Both the position numbers and the translations under genes were made by a program. This document shows, in pieces, positions 35,163-45,583 of a DNA stretch of 64,000 nt; positions within the stretch are counted from its first letter, which is position 1, and each line of letters begins with the position of its first letter. Source of the DNA: Rodentibacter sp. JRC1 (GTDB taxonomy: Bacteria; Pseudomonadota; Gammaproteobacteria; Enterobacterales; Pasteurellaceae); contig NZ_BPWA01000001.1 in assembly GCF_020521555.1 (NCBI RefSeq), positions 682,001 to 746,000 of the forward strand, in the 5' to 3' direction. Below the pieces are notes generated by a model that had not been told where the DNA came from, searched no databases, and worked only from the letters and a program-made list of their open reading frames with translations.

Positions 35163-37370
35163 TTATTCCGCTTTCAATTTCAAATAAACTGTTGCCAACG
35201 GAGGAATGGAAACTAAAATTGAGTTCTCTTTTCCTTGGCTTCCAATAGGTTCACTTCGCACTCCGCCAAAATTACCAATGTTAGCACCTTGATAATACAT
35301 CGAATCGGTATTCAAAATTTCTTCATATTCCCCCTCCGCATTCACACCGATACGATAATCGTGGCGAGGTACAGGAGTAAAGTTACTAATAACGATAATA
35401 CGTTCACAACGATCGTTTTCATTCAAGCAACTTCTACGTTCAAAGGCGAAAACGGAATTTTCCGTATCATCTACAACCAACCAATCAAACCCTTCCGGTG
35501 AATTGTCAAGCTCAAAGAGCGGTCGATTTTGGCGATAAATTCGATTAAGATCTTTCACCAATTTCAGCACCCCTTTGTGCCAACCACCACCAATGTTTTC
35601 ATCAAGCAAAAACCAATCAAGGCTTTCTTTGTAATTCCACTCCCTGCCTTGTGCAAACTCATTGCCCATAAAGAGTAATTTTTTACCCGGATAACCCCAC
35701 ATATAGCCATAATAAGCCCGCAAATTGGCAAATTTTTGCCACGTATCGCCCGGCATTTTATCAAGCAACGAGCCCTTTCCATGTACCACTTCATCATGAG
35801 AAAGCGGTAAAACGAAGTTTTCGCTGTATTGATACATCATTCCGAAAGTCATTTTGTTGTGATGATATTGGCGGTAAATCGGATCAAGTTTCATATAATC
35901 GAGAGTATCGTTCATCCAGCCCATATTCCACTTGAAATTAAAGCCTAAACCGCCTTTTTCCGTAGGATGTGTAACACCTGCAAAGGAAGTGGATTCTTCC
36001 GCAATAGAAATCGCACCGGGCATTTCATTTTGGATTTTCCAATTGGTATGTTTCAAAAACTCAATAGCTTCAAGATTTTCACGTCCACCATATTGATTCG
36101 GAATCCATCCACCTTCGGCACGGCTGTAATCCCGATAGAGCATTGACGCCACCGCATCAACACGAACACCATCAACACCAAAACGTTCTAGCCAATAAAG
36201 AGCGCTACTGGAAAGGAAATTGCGCACTTCGTGACGACCATAGTTGTAAATCAGCGTATTCCAGTCTTGATGATACCCTTCGCGCGGATCAGCATATTCA
36301 TATAATGCGGTGCCATCAAAAGCAGAAAGCCCATGGGTATCACTTGGGAAATGTCCCGGAACCCAGTCTAAAATCACATTAATCCCTGCTTCGTGCGCCC
36401 GTTTCACCAATCTGCGGAAACTTTCAGGAGAACCGAAACGGCTGGTAGGTGAATAAAGTCCTAAGGTTTGATAGCCCCACGAACCATCATAAGGAAATTC
36501 GGAAATCGGCAAAAATTCAATATGCGTAAAGCCCATTTCTTTCACATAAGGGAGCAATTCATCGGCGATTTGATCATAATTAAGCCAGTAATTGTTTTCC
36601 AAATTACGCCGCCAAGAGCCTAAGTGCACTTCATAAATAGAAATCGGTTGATTAGATTGATTCGCCTTACGGCGGGCCTCCGTCATTTCCACCACATTCG
36701 GTAACGCACTGATTTCCGATGCGGTATCAGGGCGAAGTTGAGAGCTAAAGGCATAAGGATCGGCTTTCAGACGTAAATTGCCGTAATAATCGATCAATTC
36801 AAACTTATAAAGCTGTCCAAGACGTGCTTTCGGTAAGAATAATTCCCATACGCCGGTTTGCGGATGAAATCGCATTGGGTGGCGACGTCCGTCCCAATAG
36901 TTGAAATCCCCTACAATGGAAACCCGTTTCGCATTTGGCGCCCACAAGCGGAAATTCACACCGCTCACACCGTCACATTCCATAAAATGCGCACCCAACA
37001 CTTCATAAGGACGAAGCATTGAACCCTCCGAGAGGAACCATTGGTCTAATTCATTAATCATTAAATGAAAACGATATGGATCTTCAATAATCTGTGCTTC
37101 ACGACCCCAAAATACTTGTAATTGATAAGCAAAAAATTGGTGGCAATTCGGGACAACACCGGCGAAGAAACCTCGATCGTCTAAACACTCGAGTTCTACA
37201 AGGGAATCACCGGATTCTTTATCAATCACAAAAACATGATTGGCATCAGGTAACAAGGTGCGAACTTCAATGCCGTTTTCTGTTTCATGCATTCCCAATG
37301 TTGCAAAGGGATCATTATTTTCTGCATTAAAGAAGCTATCAATGATTGATTGTGTAAGTACGGTTGTCAT
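35163..37370 (-). CDS. glgB: 1,4-alpha-glucan branching enzyme
   Basis: Forms alpha-1,6 branches in glycogen. 735 residues: two N-terminal CBM48-type modules (about 20-110 and 125-215), then GH13 regions [13 protein letters not shown] near 332, [18 protein letters not shown] near 400 (nucleophile Asp), [10 protein letters not shown] near 455 (acid Glu), and [15 protein letters not shown] near 520. First gene of glgB-X-C-A-P. I see no malQ upstream; upp diverges instead. Confidence 0.97.
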   Translation of the reverse strand: MTTVLTQSIIDSFFNAENNDPFATLGMHETENGIEVRTLLPDANHVFVIDKESGDSLVELECLDDRGFFAGVVPNCHQFFAYQLQVFWGREAQIIEDPYRFHLMINELDQWFLSEGSMLRPYEVLGAHFMECDGVSGVNFRLWAPNAKRVSIVGDFNYWDGRRHPMRFHPQTGVWELFLPKARLGQLYKFELIDYYGNLRLKADPYAFSSQLRPDTASEISALPNVVEMTEARRKANQSNQPISIYEVHLGSWRRNLENNYWLNYDQIADELLPYVKEMGFTHIEFLPISEFPYDGSWGYQTLGLYSPTSRFGSPESFRRLVKRAHEAGINVILDWVPGHFPSDTHGLSAFDGTALYEYADPREGYHQDWNTLIYNYGRHEVRNFLSSSALYWLERFGVDGVRVDAVASMLYRDYSRAEGGWIPNQYGGRENLEAIEFLKHTNWKIQNEMPGAISIAEESTSFAGVTHPTEKGGLGFNFKWNMGWMNDTLDYMKLDPIYRQYHHNKMTFGMMYQYSENFVLPLSHDEVVHGKGSLLDKMPGDTWQKFANLRAYYGYMWGYPGKKLLFMGNEFAQGREWNYKESLDWFLLDENIGGGWHKGVLKLVKDLNRIYRQNRPLFELDNSPEGFDWLVVDDTENSVFAFERRSCLNENDRCERIIVISNFTPVPRHDYRIGVNAEGEYEEILNTDSMYYQGANIGNFGGVRSEPIGSQGKENSILVSIPPLATVYLKLKAE

Positions 37371-37563
37371 AAGTTAATCCTTACGCGTTGCGGGCTCATT
37401 AATCATCGAAAAGAAGTGTTGCGGCTCGTATGGTGAAAAGAAATTCAAGTTGCCATACATTGCTTATATTTTCTCAATAGAAATATTTTTTCGTAAAAAT
37501 AGTTCAAAAGAGACTGAATTCATTCTAGTCCCGCTCGGAATAAAAACAATGACTTTTATTTAA

Positions 37564-37585
37564 ATTAGTGATCTCTGTCAAAATT
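37564..37585. promoter_or_regulatory. Weak CRP-like site between glgB and upp
   Basis: ATTAGTGATCTCTGTCAAAATT fits the CRP palindrome at the core GTGATCT...TCA positions but misses several bases. The remaining 320-bp divergent region (37371-37690) shows nothing else I recognise. Confidence 0.35.
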
Positions 37586-37690
37586 TATTTATTCCTCCCT
37601 CTAGTCTTTTCCATATTTCTGATTTAGAATTCCGCAATTTTGTTTTTCATCACTCATATTCATTCACAAGCCGTCTTAAGGGGACACATC

Positions 37691-38317
37691 ATGAAACTTG
37701 TTGAAGTCAAACATCCGCTCGTTAAACATAAATTGGGTGTAATGCGCGAAGCAGAAATCGATACTAAAAAATTCCGTGAGCTGGCAACAGAAATCGGTAG
37801 CTTATTAACCTATGAAGCGACTGCCGATTTAGAAACTGAAAAAGTCATTATCGATGGCTGGAACGGTCCGGTTGAAGTTGATCGTATTAAAGGTAAAAAA
37901 GTCACCGTCGTACCGATTTTACGTGCCGGTCTTGGAATGATGGACGGTGTATTAGAACACGTTCCAAGCGCACGCATCAGTGTTGTCGGCATCTATCGTA
38001 ATGAAGAAACTCTTGAGCCGGTTCCTTATTTCCAAAAATTAGCCAGTGATTTAGACGAACGTCTTGCCATCGTGGTTGACCCAATGTTGGCAACCGGCGG
38101 GTCGATGATCGCAACCCTTGATTTATTAAAAGCAAAAGGCTGCAATCATATTAAAGTATTGGTACTAGTGGCTGCACCGGAAGGTATTAAGGCGTTAGAA
38201 GCCGCTCATCCTGATATTGAACTTTATTGCGCTTCTATTGATGATCACTTAAATGAACAGGGCTACATTATCCCGGGCTTAGGCGATGCCGGCGATAAAA
38301 TTTTCGGAACGAAATAA
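37691..38317 (+). CDS. upp: Uracil phosphoribosyltransferase
   Basis: Salvages uracil to UMP with PRPP. ATG 37691 (after AAGGGGACACATC) gives 208 residues starting [20 protein letters not shown], the exact family length; an upstream ATG at 37640 is not supported. The PRPP loop [11 protein letters not shown] lies near 130-140, and [10 protein letters not shown] near 75. It is followed by uraA, the uracil permease, after a terminator and a short REPIN-like remnant. Confidence 0.97.
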   Translation: MKLVEVKHPLVKHKLGVMREAEIDTKKFRELATEIGSLLTYEATADLETEKVIIDGWNGPVEVDRIKGKKVTVVPILRAGLGMMDGVLEHVPSARISVVGIYRNEETLEPVPYFQKLASDLDERLAIVVDPMLATGGSMIATLDLLKAKGCNHIKVLVLVAAPEGIKALEAAHPDIELYCASIDDHLNEQGYIIPGLGDAGDKIFGTK

Positions 38318-38335
38318 AATTTTCCAAAATATAAA

Positions 38336-38358
38336 GGCGGCTTTTAAGCCGTCTTTTT
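38336..38358 (+). terminator. Terminator after upp
   Basis: GGCGGCTT TT AAGCCGTC (one G-T pair) followed by TTTTTAC. Confidence 0.75.
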
Positions 38359-38401
38359 ACGGGCGGAAGATTTTATTCACCATAGATTTACAAAATCTTC
38401 A

Positions 38402-38470
38402 TTATTATGTAGCAGTTGCACGAATATTGTTAAATAACGATCTTGTAGCTACTGTTACTACATAATACCG
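38402..38470. repeat. Dispersed element, copy 3 (short, core deleted)
   Basis: TATTATGTAGCAGTTGCACGA and TAGCTACTGTTACTACATAATACCG face each other with only about 20 bp between. The GTAGGGTGCG palindromes are absent. An uptake sequence lies about 20 bp to the right. Confidence 0.75.
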
Positions 38471-38529
38471 AAAATCTTTGTAAAATCGACCGCACTTTAA
38501 AGTTAATTCAAACAGAGAGTTGAAACTAA

Positions 38530-39786
38530 ATGACCCATCAAAATCAAACCGCATCCGCTCAACCGGAAAAAATGCAAAGTATTGCCAAACAATCTTTTGT
38601 CGGCTTACAAATGTTATTCGTTGCCTTTGGCGCACTTGTACTTGTACCGCTAATCACAGGATTGGACTCAAATACCGCGCTTCTTACAGCCGGTATCGGC
38701 ACACTGTTATTCCAGCTATGTACCGGTAAACAAGTACCGATTTTCCTCGCCTCCTCTTTCGCCTTTATTGCTCCGATTCAATACGGCGTACAAACTTGGG
38801 GGATTCCAACCACTATGGGAGGGCTTGCCTGTGCCGGTTTGGTTTACTTCGCCCTTTCCGCCTTGGTTAAACTTCGTGGTAGCCAAGCACTTGAACGGAT
38901 TTTTCCTCCGGTTGTCGTAGGGCCCGTCATCATCATTATCGGTATGGGACTTGCACCGGTTGCCGTCAATATGGCACTAGGTAAAGACAGTGCCTATGCC
39001 TACAATGATGCCGTACTGGTTTCTATGGTAACGCTCTCCGTTACACTGGCTATCGCCGTATTTGCCAAAGGTTTAATGAAATTAATCCCGATTATGTTCG
39101 GTATTACGGCAGGTTATATTCTTTGCTTATTCCTTGGACTTATCAATTTCCAACCCGTCATTGACGCCCCTTGGTTTGAACTGCCAAAGCTAACAAAACC
39201 GGAATTTAACCTTGAAGCTATTCTTTATATGCTACCGATTGCCATTGCGCCTGCCGTAGAACACGTGGGCGGCATTATGGCGATTAGCTCCGTCACAGGA
39301 AAAGACTTTCTAAAAAAACCGGGTTTACATCGCACCTTATTAGGCGATGGCGTTGCAACCGCTGCCGCCTCGTTAGTCGGCGGCCCGCCAAATACCACTT
39401 ATGCGGAGGTTACCGGTGCGGTTATGCTTACACGCAACTTTAATCCGAACATTATGACTTGGGCGGCAATATGGGCAATTGCGATCTCTTTCTGCGGAAA
39501 AGTAGGCGCATTTCTTTCCACCATTCCGACTATCGTAATGGGTGGCATTATGATGCTGGTATTCGGTTCTATCGCCGTCGTAGGAATGAGCACCCTAATC
39601 AAAGGTAAAGTGGATGTAACCGAACCACGCAATCTCTGTATTATTTCAGTGGTGATGACCTTTGGTATCGGCAATATGTTTGTGAATGTGGGTGATGCCG
39701 TATCATTAAAAGGTATTAGCCTTTGCGCTATCGTAGCAATCGTATTGAACCTAATTTTGCCAAAAGCCAAAAATGAAGTAGAATAA
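38530..39786 (+). CDS. uraA: Uracil permease UraA
   Basis: An inner-membrane uracil:proton symporter of the NCS2 family. 418 residues with about 12-14 hydrophobic segments starting near 25; family motifs include the stretch AIAPAVEHVGGIMAIS near 236-251 (Glu and His of the substrate site) and GDGVATAAASLVGGPPNTTYAE near 274. Adjacent to upp, so uptake and phosphoribosylation of uracil are paired. Confidence 0.95.
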   Translation: MTHQNQTASAQPEKMQSIAKQSFVGLQMLFVAFGALVLVPLITGLDSNTALLTAGIGTLLFQLCTGKQVPIFLASSFAFIAPIQYGVQTWGIPTTMGGLACAGLVYFALSALVKLRGSQALERIFPPVVVGPVIIIIGMGLAPVAVNMALGKDSAYAYNDAVLVSMVTLSVTLAIAVFAKGLMKLIPIMFGITAGYILCLFLGLINFQPVIDAPWFELPKLTKPEFNLEAILYMLPIAIAPAVEHVGGIMAISSVTGKDFLKKPGLHRTLLGDGVATAAASLVGGPPNTTYAEVTGAVMLTRNFNPNIMTWAAIWAIAISFCGKVGAFLSTIPTIVMGGIMMLVFGSIAVVGMSTLIKGKVDVTEPRNLCIISVVMTFGIGNMFVNVGDAVSLKGISLCAIVAIVLNLILPKAKNEVE

Positions 39787-39801
39787 CCGCAACTTTAAGG
39801 C

Positions 39802-39973
39802 AGTATTATGTAGTATTTGCACAAATCATTGTAGGGTGTGGTTAGACAAAGCCGTAACGCACCAATTAACAAGGCTTAATGATGAAATGGTGCGTTACGC
39901 AAAGCTCAACGCTCCCTACAAAAAAATATCGGATATAACATCATTCTCTTTGTACAACTGATACATAATATCG
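39802..39973. repeat. Dispersed REPIN/MITE-like element, copy 4
   Basis: GTATTATGTAGTATTTGCACAA to TTGTACAACTGATACATAATATCG, with GTAGGGTGTGGTTAGAC...GTAACGCACC and GGTGCGTTACGC...GCTCCCTAC inside. It fills most of the uraA-hda gap. Confidence 0.85.
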
Positions 39974-40029
39974 TTTTAAGAGCTAAAAATAGCCTTTTTC
40001 TTCTCTAAATTAATTCGCGTTATATCGTT

Positions 40030-40725
40030 TTGAACCAGCAGTTACCTTTGCCTATTCATCAAATTGATGAGCACACATTTGAGAATTTTTATGCCGACAA
40101 CAATTTGTTGTTGCTGGATTCGCTACGCAAAAATACGCAGCAGATTCAACAGCCCTTCTTCTATATTTGGGGAGGGAAAGGATGTGGCAAAAGCCATTTG
40201 CTGCGGGCTTTCAACAATCAATATTTAACCGAACAACGTGCCGCCATTTATGTTCCATTGGCAAAATCCCGCTATTTTTCCCCTGCCGTATTGGAAAATC
40301 TGGAACAGCAAGAACTCGTCTGTTTGGACGATCTCCATACCGTAATGGGTGATCCCGAATGGGAAATGGCGGTTTTTGATTTATTCAATCGGATCAAAGC
40401 CGAGGGCAAAACATTACTCTTAATCAGTGCGGACGTTTCGCCTTCCGCCCTCAAAGTAAAACTGCCCGATTTAGCTTCTCGGCTAAAATGGGGAGAGATT
40501 TATCAACTCGCCCCTTTAACCGATAAGCAAAAATTAGAGGTGCTGCAAAAAAATGCCCGCCAACGCGGTATTGAATTACCCGGTGAAACGGCACAATTCT
40601 TACTAAAACGTTTGGATCGCGACACTCATACCTTATTACAAACTCTTGAAAAGCTTGATAAAGCCTCACTGCAAGCACAACGTAACCTCACGATTCCCTT
40701 TGTGAAAGAAACATTGGGGCTATAA
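40030..40725 (+). CDS. hda: Hda, regulatory inactivator of DnaA
   Basis: A DnaA-related AAA+ protein that, with the beta clamp, stimulates ATP hydrolysis by DnaA after initiation. 231 residues. It starts at TTG 40030 (no better ATG; no clear ribosome site), beginning with the clamp-binding peptide NQQLPLPIH. Walker A-like IWGGKGCGKSHLLRA near 47-61, Walker B LVCLDDLHTV near 96-105, and SRLKWGEIYQL near 147. Upstream of it in other Pasteurellaceae is also uraA, as far as I recall. Confidence 0.9.
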   Translation: MNQQLPLPIHQIDEHTFENFYADNNLLLLDSLRKNTQQIQQPFFYIWGGKGCGKSHLLRAFNNQYLTEQRAAIYVPLAKSRYFSPAVLENLEQQELVCLDDLHTVMGDPEWEMAVFDLFNRIKAEGKTLLLISADVSPSALKVKLPDLASRLKWGEIYQLAPLTDKQKLEVLQKNARQRGIELPGETAQFLLKRLDRDTHTLLQTLEKLDKASLQAQRNLTIPFVKETLGL

Positions 40726-40750
40726 AAAAACAAAAAGTGCGGTTAATTTT

Positions 40751-40766
40751 CGGTATTATGCAGCAC
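40751..40766. repeat. Solo arm of the dispersed element after hda
   Basis: CGGTATTATGCAGCAC, directly after an uptake sequence (near 40736). One arm only; no partner or core is seen. Confidence 0.5.
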
Positions 40767-40782
40767 TTTTATCTTTTAAAAT

Positions 40783-42303
40783 TTATCGTTTTGCTTTCTT
40801 AATAAACTTCATCAAACGTTTACGTTTACGCAGCTGATTTGGTGTAAGTTTGTTTTTGCGTCCGGCAAATGGATTTGCTCCTTCTTGGAAAATCAAACGA
40901 ATCGGTGAACCGATAATTTTTAAACTCTTACGATAATAGTTGGACAAATAACGTTTATAGGAATCCGGCAATTTTTCCATTTGGTTACCGTGCACCACAA
41001 TAATAGGCGGATTATAACCGCCCGGATGGGCGTATTTTAATTTAATACGGCGACCACCTATCATCGGCGGTTGATGTTCATCCGTTGCCATTTGCAGGAT
41101 ACGGGTAAGTATGGATGTTGTCATTTTTTGCGTAGCACAGGCATAAGCCTCTTTAATGGAATCAAATAAATTCCCCACACCGCTGCCGTGTAAAGCGGAA
41201 ATAAAATGCACACGAGCAAAATCAATAAAATCCAAACGGCGATCAAGCTCCGATTTCACACGATCTTTCACATCTTGATCAAGCCCATCCCATTTATTCA
41301 CCACGATAACAAGAGAACGTCCCGCATTTAAAATAAAGCCGAGTAAAGATAAATCTTGGTCTGAAATATTTTCCCGCGCATCAATGGTGAGCAATACCAC
41401 ATTCGCATCTTGAATCGCCTGCAAGGTTTTGATCACCGAAAATTTTTCCACCGCAAGGTGTACTTTTCCACGCTTACGCACACCGGCCGTGTCAATCAAA
41501 GTATAATGTTGACCATCGCGCTCCATCGGAATGTAAATACTATCACGCGTCGTTCCCGGCATATCGTAAACCACCACACGATCTTCGCCTAAAATACGAT
41601 TTGTTAATGTTGATTTTCCTACATTCGGGCGACCGACAATGGCAATTTTGATATTTTTATCTTGCTCTTCTTGGTTTTCATCTTCAAGTGCTTCATCGAG
41701 CAATGCCGAGTCTTCTTCCGAATCAAAATCAAATTCTTGTTCCCATTCATCTTGTTCTTCATCGGAAGTGCGGTCGATTTCTTCGGTGTTTTCCTTTTCC
41801 AATTGTTCTGCGAATGGTGCCAACACGTATTCCATTAATTGGGTTACACCTCTGCCTTGTGAAGCGGCGATTTGTGCTATCTCCCCTAAACCCAATTGAT
41901 AAAATTCGGCACAGTGAGAGTCCGCATCAATACCGTCTGTTTTATTCGCCACCACTACGGTAGTTTTGTTCTGACGTTGACGTAAATAATTTGCAATGCC
42001 AATATCCGCCGAGGTTAAACCCGCACGGGCATCAACAAGGAAAAGCACAATATCGGCTTCTTCAATGGCAAGCAAAGATTGCTCCGCCATTTTTTCCTCC
42101 ACGCCTTCTTCCGTGCCGTCAATACCACCGGTATCAATAACAATAAACTCATATCCTGCGATATGCGCCTGACCATATTTGCGATCGCGCGTTAATCCGG
42201 GAAAATCTGCCACTAAAGCATCACGGGTTCGAGTTAAACGATTAAATAATGTGGATTTTCCCACATTTGGGCGCCCCACGAGGGCTACAACAGGAGTTGC
42301 CAT
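40783..42303 (-). CDS. der: GTPase Der (EngA)
   Basis: An essential 50S ribosome assembly factor with two tandem GTPase domains. 506 residues. First G domain: [14 protein letters not shown] near 10, DTGG near 57, NKTDG near 119. An acidic linker (about 165-215, Glu/Asp-rich) is longer than the domains need. Second G domain: [14 protein letters not shown] near 224, DTAGVRKRG near 270, NKWDG near 336. The C-terminal KH-like domain ends in a basic tail. It converges on hda. Confidence 0.97.
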   Translation of the reverse strand: MATPVVALVGRPNVGKSTLFNRLTRTRDALVADFPGLTRDRKYGQAHIAGYEFIVIDTGGIDGTEEGVEEKMAEQSLLAIEEADIVLFLVDARAGLTSADIGIANYLRQRQNKTTVVVANKTDGIDADSHCAEFYQLGLGEIAQIAASQGRGVTQLMEYVLAPFAEQLEKENTEEIDRTSDEEQDEWEQEFDFDSEEDSALLDEALEDENQEEQDKNIKIAIVGRPNVGKSTLTNRILGEDRVVVYDMPGTTRDSIYIPMERDGQHYTLIDTAGVRKRGKVHLAVEKFSVIKTLQAIQDANVVLLTIDARENISDQDLSLLGFILNAGRSLVIVVNKWDGLDQDVKDRVKSELDRRLDFIDFARVHFISALHGSGVGNLFDSIKEAYACATQKMTTSILTRILQMATDEHQPPMIGGRRIKLKYAHPGGYNPPIIVVHGNQMEKLPDSYKRYLSNYYRKSLKIIGSPIRLIFQEGANPFAGRKNKLTPNQLRKRKRLMKFIKKAKR

Positions 42304-42387
42304 AAAAAATCTCTTATCTTATCAAAATTGGCGTCATTATAACGGAAGTTAGCCTATTGGCAAAAAAACGATTTGAAAATAGCGGAT

Positions 42388-42417
42388 ATAAAAAAAGCAC
42401 CTTTTAGGCGCTATTTT
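42388..42417 (-). terminator. Terminator of the tRNA-Asp unit
   Basis: Minus strand AGCGCCT AAA AGGTGCT followed by TTTTTTTATA, 16 bp past the second tRNA-Asp. Confidence 0.8.
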
Positions 42418-42432
42418 TATTCTTGAAAGAAT

Positions 42433-42509
42433 TGGCGGAATGGACGGGACTCGAACCCGCGACCCCCTGCGTGACAGGCAGGTATTCTAACCAGCTGAAC
42501 TACCACTCC
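42433..42509 (-). tRNA. tRNA-Asp (GUC), second copy
   Basis: A 77-nt cloverleaf with encoded CCA; anticodon loop CTGTCAC, anticodon GTC. Identical to the copy at 42573-42649. Confidence 0.97.
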
Positions 42510-42572
42510 GCACTTTATATTTTGGTTATTGCTTTCGCAAAAAACACAAACAAGGAGGAATCTACTAAAGAT

Positions 42573-42649
42573 TGGCGGAATGGACGGGACTCGAACCCGC
42601 GACCCCCTGCGTGACAGGCAGGTATTCTAACCAGCTGAACTACCACTCC
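42573..42649 (-). tRNA. tRNA-Asp (GUC), first copy
   Basis: Same sequence as the downstream copy, 63 bp away; they form one transcription unit behind the promoter at 42664-42692. Confidence 0.97.
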
Positions 42650-42663
42650 GCTAAGTGGTGCGT

Positions 42664-42692
42664 ATCATAATGATCAGCCGTTATCTCGTCAA
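42664..42692 (-). promoter_or_regulatory. Promoter of the tRNA-Asp pair
   Basis: Minus strand TTGACG, 17 bp, TATGAT, then GCGCACC-like ACGCACC discriminator, 15 bp before the tRNA. Confidence 0.7.
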
Positions 42693-42725
42693 TCTTTTTT
42701 TTCGATTTCTTGAACGGCTGTTTAT

Positions 42726-43499
42726 TTAATGTGCGGTTTCATCATTTGTGCGTAAATCCCACAAACATTTTCCATCACTTTTTTTATTAATCATTTTCAA
42801 TAATTCCAAATGCGCTTGCGTTTCTTCCTCACTGGGCTGAATGATGTTTAAATTATTGGAAAAAATAACCGCACTTTGTTTAAATTCGGAATGATTTTCT
42901 TGTGTTGCCATCACAACTGACAGATTATTTTCCTCTTCTTCCTCACCGAATAGACTGGTTTGTCCACCCGTCATCGAAAGATAAACGTCTGCCAAAATTT
43001 CCGCATCCAGTAACGCACCGTGCAACGTTCGCTTACTGTTATCAATACCTAAACGATCACAAAGCGCATCCAAACTATTACGCTTACCGGGATAAGCTTG
43101 GCGTGCCATTTGCAAAGTATCCGTTACTACGCAAATATCCGCCGTCTTAACATCTAATCCGAGTTTGCGAAACTCATAATCCATAAATCCCACATCGAAG
43201 GGAGCGTTATGAATTAAAAGCTCCGCCCCTTTAATATAATCAATAAATTCTTGCGCTATCGCCTTAAATTCCGGTTTATCCGCCAACATTTCATCCGTAA
43301 TCCCATGGACTTTAATCGCATCAGGATCTACCGCTCGATTCGGATTAATATAAATGTGAAAATTATTTCCCGTATAGCGGCGGTTCACTAATTCCACCGC
43401 ACCGATTTCAATAATGCCATGCCCTTCATAATGAGCGCCAAGCTGGTTCATACCTGTGGTTTCGGTATCCAGCACGATTTGACGATTCGGATTAATCAT
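42726..43499 (-). CDS. dnaQ: DNA polymerase III epsilon subunit (proofreading exonuclease)
   Basis: The 3'-5' proofreading exonuclease of the replicase. 257 residues: ExoI IVLDTETTGMN near 8-18, ExoII LIHNAPFDVGFMDYEF near 95-110, ExoIII-epsilon HGALLDAEILADVYL near 160-174. The C-terminal third is the flexible alpha-binding tail and includes a clamp-binding-like QTSLFGEE near 180. It diverges from rnhA, 60 bp away, the classic dnaQ/rnhA arrangement. Confidence 0.97.
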   Translation of the reverse strand: MINPNRQIVLDTETTGMNQLGAHYEGHGIIEIGAVELVNRRYTGNNFHIYINPNRAVDPDAIKVHGITDEMLADKPEFKAIAQEFIDYIKGAELLIHNAPFDVGFMDYEFRKLGLDVKTADICVVTDTLQMARQAYPGKRNSLDALCDRLGIDNSKRTLHGALLDAEILADVYLSMTGGQTSLFGEEEEENNLSVVMATQENHSEFKQSAVIFSNNLNIIQPSEEETQAHLELLKMINKKSDGKCLWDLRTNDETAH

Positions 43500-43559
43500 T
43501 TGTTCAGCCTACCTCTTTTCATTACAATGTGGCTCATTTTACACAACAGATAGTTTATT

Positions 43560-44024
43560 ATGCAAAAACAGATTGAAATTTTCACAGATGGCTCTTGCCT
43601 CGGCAACCCGGGAGCGGGCGGTATTGGCATTCTGCTACGTTACAAACAGCATGAAAAACAAATTTCCAAAGGTTATTTCAACACAACAAATAATAGAATG
43701 GAACTCCGAGCCGTAATTGAAGCACTTGAAAGTCTAAAAGAACCTTGCATAATCAGCCTTTCCAGCGATAGCCAATACATGAAAAACGGCATCACAAAAT
43801 GGATTTTTAATTGGAAGAAAAATAATTGGAAATCCAGCACCGGCAAACCGGTGAAAAATCAAGACTTATGGATCGCATTGGATAAGGCGATTCAGCCTCA
43901 TAAAATTGAATGGAAATGGGTAAAAGGGCATGCCGGACACCGCGAGAATGAAATCTGTGATGAATTAGCCAAGAAAGGGGCTGAAAACCCAACTTTTGAG
44001 GACGAAGGTTATCTACTAAATTAA
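43560..44024 (+). CDS. rnhA: Ribonuclease HI
   Basis: Degrades RNA in RNA-DNA hybrids. 154 residues with the four acidic active-site positions: [15 protein letters not shown] near 7-21 (Asp10), [13 protein letters not shown] near 44 (Glu48), [11 protein letters not shown] near 69 (Asp70), and [16 protein letters not shown] near 121-136 (His and Asp). An uptake sequence overlaps the 3' end (44023). Confidence 0.97.
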   Translation: MQKQIEIFTDGSCLGNPGAGGIGILLRYKQHEKQISKGYFNTTNNRMELRAVIEALESLKEPCIISLSSDSQYMKNGITKWIFNWKKNNWKSSTGKPVKNQDLWIALDKAIQPHKIEWKWVKGHAGHRENEICDELAKKGAENPTFEDEGYLLN

Positions 44025-44091
44025 GTGCGGTTGATTTTTTCCTATTTTTTATAAACAATAACTGTACAAAAAACATACTAATTTGATTGAA

Positions 44092-44113
44092 AAATGTGAT
44101 CTTGATCTAATTT
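44092..44113 (+). promoter_or_regulatory. CRP-like site upstream of the porin gene
   Basis: AAATGTGATCTTGATCTAAT (first 20 bases) matches 19 of 22 positions of the CRP consensus. It lies 139 bp before the porin ATG. TTGACA at 44138-44143 may belong to the promoter, but no matching -10 is clear. Confidence 0.6.
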
Positions 44114-44251
44114 TTGAAAAATGCTAACCGTTTTCTATTGACAGAAAAATAGCTTTTTGCAACGATCCGGTCGCCTATTCTAGGCGGTTGACATTTTCGA
44201 TAATGAAAAGTTCAGTCTTGGTCGTTAACACACCAGTAAGGAATAACAATT

Positions 44252-45319
44252 ATGAAAAAAACACTAGCAGCATTAATCGTAGGTGCATTTGCCGCTTCAG
44301 CAGCAAACGCAGCAGTAATTTATGAGAACGAAGGGACTAAAGTTGAATTAAACGGTTCTCTTCGTGTAATTTTGGAAAAAGCTAACAGTAAAGAAACTGA
44401 TGCAGCAGGTAATTCAACAAAAAAATCAAATTCAGCATTACGTAATGCGGGTTCACGTTTTGGTGTAACGGTGAAGCATAACTTGGATAATGATTTCTAT
44501 GCGTTAGGTCGTTTAGAGTTCCGTTTCGACGATACCGAGTCTCGCGACAAATTTGGTAGCCTTTATGCTAAACGTGCTTATGTAGGCTTAGGTAGCAAAG
44601 CGACCGGTGATATCACTTTCGGTCGTCAACTAACCGTTGCGGATGACTTAAGCCAAACTAATGATTATGAATATGGTATCATTCCAAAAGGTGACTACAT
44701 CCCAACTTCCGGTACCGGTGTAATTCGTTATGACTACCGTGGTGTGGAAGGCTTACAAGTAAGCGCAAACTATAACTTCGGTCAGCGTCACGATGAGAAA
44801 GGACATAATTTAGATGCTGATGCACGCATCAAAAATTCTTACGGAGTAGGTGCACTCTATGCTCAAGATGCGTATGATGTACGTTTTGCATATGGACATA
44901 CTAACTACGAGACTGGCACAGCCAATACTAAGCACCGTAAAGATGGCTACCTAGTTTCAGCAAGTTATGCATTTGGTGATTTTAAATTAATTGGTGATTT
45001 TGGTTATGCTCATGAAAAAGACGGGGACGAAAAAACCAATAAATTCTATGTATCTCCAGGTTTTGAATACCAAGTTATTCCTGCATCTAAAGTATACGGT
45101 AACTACCTCTATGAACGTGTTAAAACTGAAGATGTAAGCAAATCAAAAACACATGGTTTCTTACTTGGTGCTGACTACAAACTTCATAAACAAGTTGTTG
45201 TATTCTTAGAAGGTAAATATTTACGGACTAAAGATTACTCAGATAATGGTAACGGTTACACCTATAGCGGTAAAACAGATGACAAAGCCATCGGTGTAGG
45301 TATGCGTGTTTACTTCTAA
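44252..45319 (+). CDS. ompP2: Major outer-membrane porin, P2/OmpH family
   Basis: A 16-strand general porin that lets small sugars (including sialic acid in H. influenzae) across the outer membrane. 355 residues; signal peptide MKKTLAALIVGAFAASAANA, mature start AVIYENEGTK. The barrel is shown by alternating strands (GVTVKHNLDNDFYALGRLEF near 69) and the terminal aromatic GVGMRVYF. Lys-rich external loops (near 45-65, 230-250, 330-345) are the variable surface. It sits next to the sialic acid genes as in H. influenzae. Confidence 0.94.
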   Translation: MKKTLAALIVGAFAASAANAAVIYENEGTKVELNGSLRVILEKANSKETDAAGNSTKKSNSALRNAGSRFGVTVKHNLDNDFYALGRLEFRFDDTESRDKFGSLYAKRAYVGLGSKATGDITFGRQLTVADDLSQTNDYEYGIIPKGDYIPTSGTGVIRYDYRGVEGLQVSANYNFGQRHDEKGHNLDADARIKNSYGVGALYAQDAYDVRFAYGHTNYETGTANTKHRKDGYLVSASYAFGDFKLIGDFGYAHEKDGDEKTNKFYVSPGFEYQVIPASKVYGNYLYERVKTEDVSKSKTHGFLLGADYKLHKQVVVFLEGKYLRTKDYSDNGNGYTYSGKTDDKAIGVGMRVYF

Positions 45320-45345
45320 TTATTAAATTAGAAACAACTCCAGAA

Positions 45346-45370
45346 AAGGCGAATCTTCCGATTCGCCTTT
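45346..45370 (+). terminator. Porin gene terminator
   Basis: AAAGGCGAATC TTCC GATTCGCCTTT followed by GTTCATTTTT. Confidence 0.9.
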
Positions 45371-45422
45371 GTTCATTTTTAAATATTCATTTTAAAAGTG
45401 CGGTTATTTTTCAATTATTTTT

Positions 45423-45582
45423 CGGTATTATGTAGCAGTTACATAAATCATCGTAGGATGCCGTTAGGCGACCAATTAACAAAGTTTAATGATGAAATGG
45501 TGCGTTACGCAAAGCTCAACATACCCTATTCAAATTAAATATTAGAGATAAAATTCTCTTTATACGATTGCTCCATAATAAT
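45423..45582. repeat. Dispersed REPIN/MITE-like element, copy 5
   Basis: CGGTATTATGTAGCAGTTAC to a decayed CGATTGCTCCATAATA. The left inner palindrome is largely lost (GTAGGATGCCGTTAGGCG); GGTGCGTTACGC...ACCCTA remains. An uptake sequence lies 20 bp to the left. It ends next to the methyltransferase stop. Confidence 0.8.
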
Positions 45583-45583
45583 G

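Noticed and set aside
42423..42614. 63-codon frame beginning MKELAEWTGLEPATPCVTGR
   Set aside because: It is a translation of the antisense strand of the two tRNA-Asp genes, a frequent false annotation.
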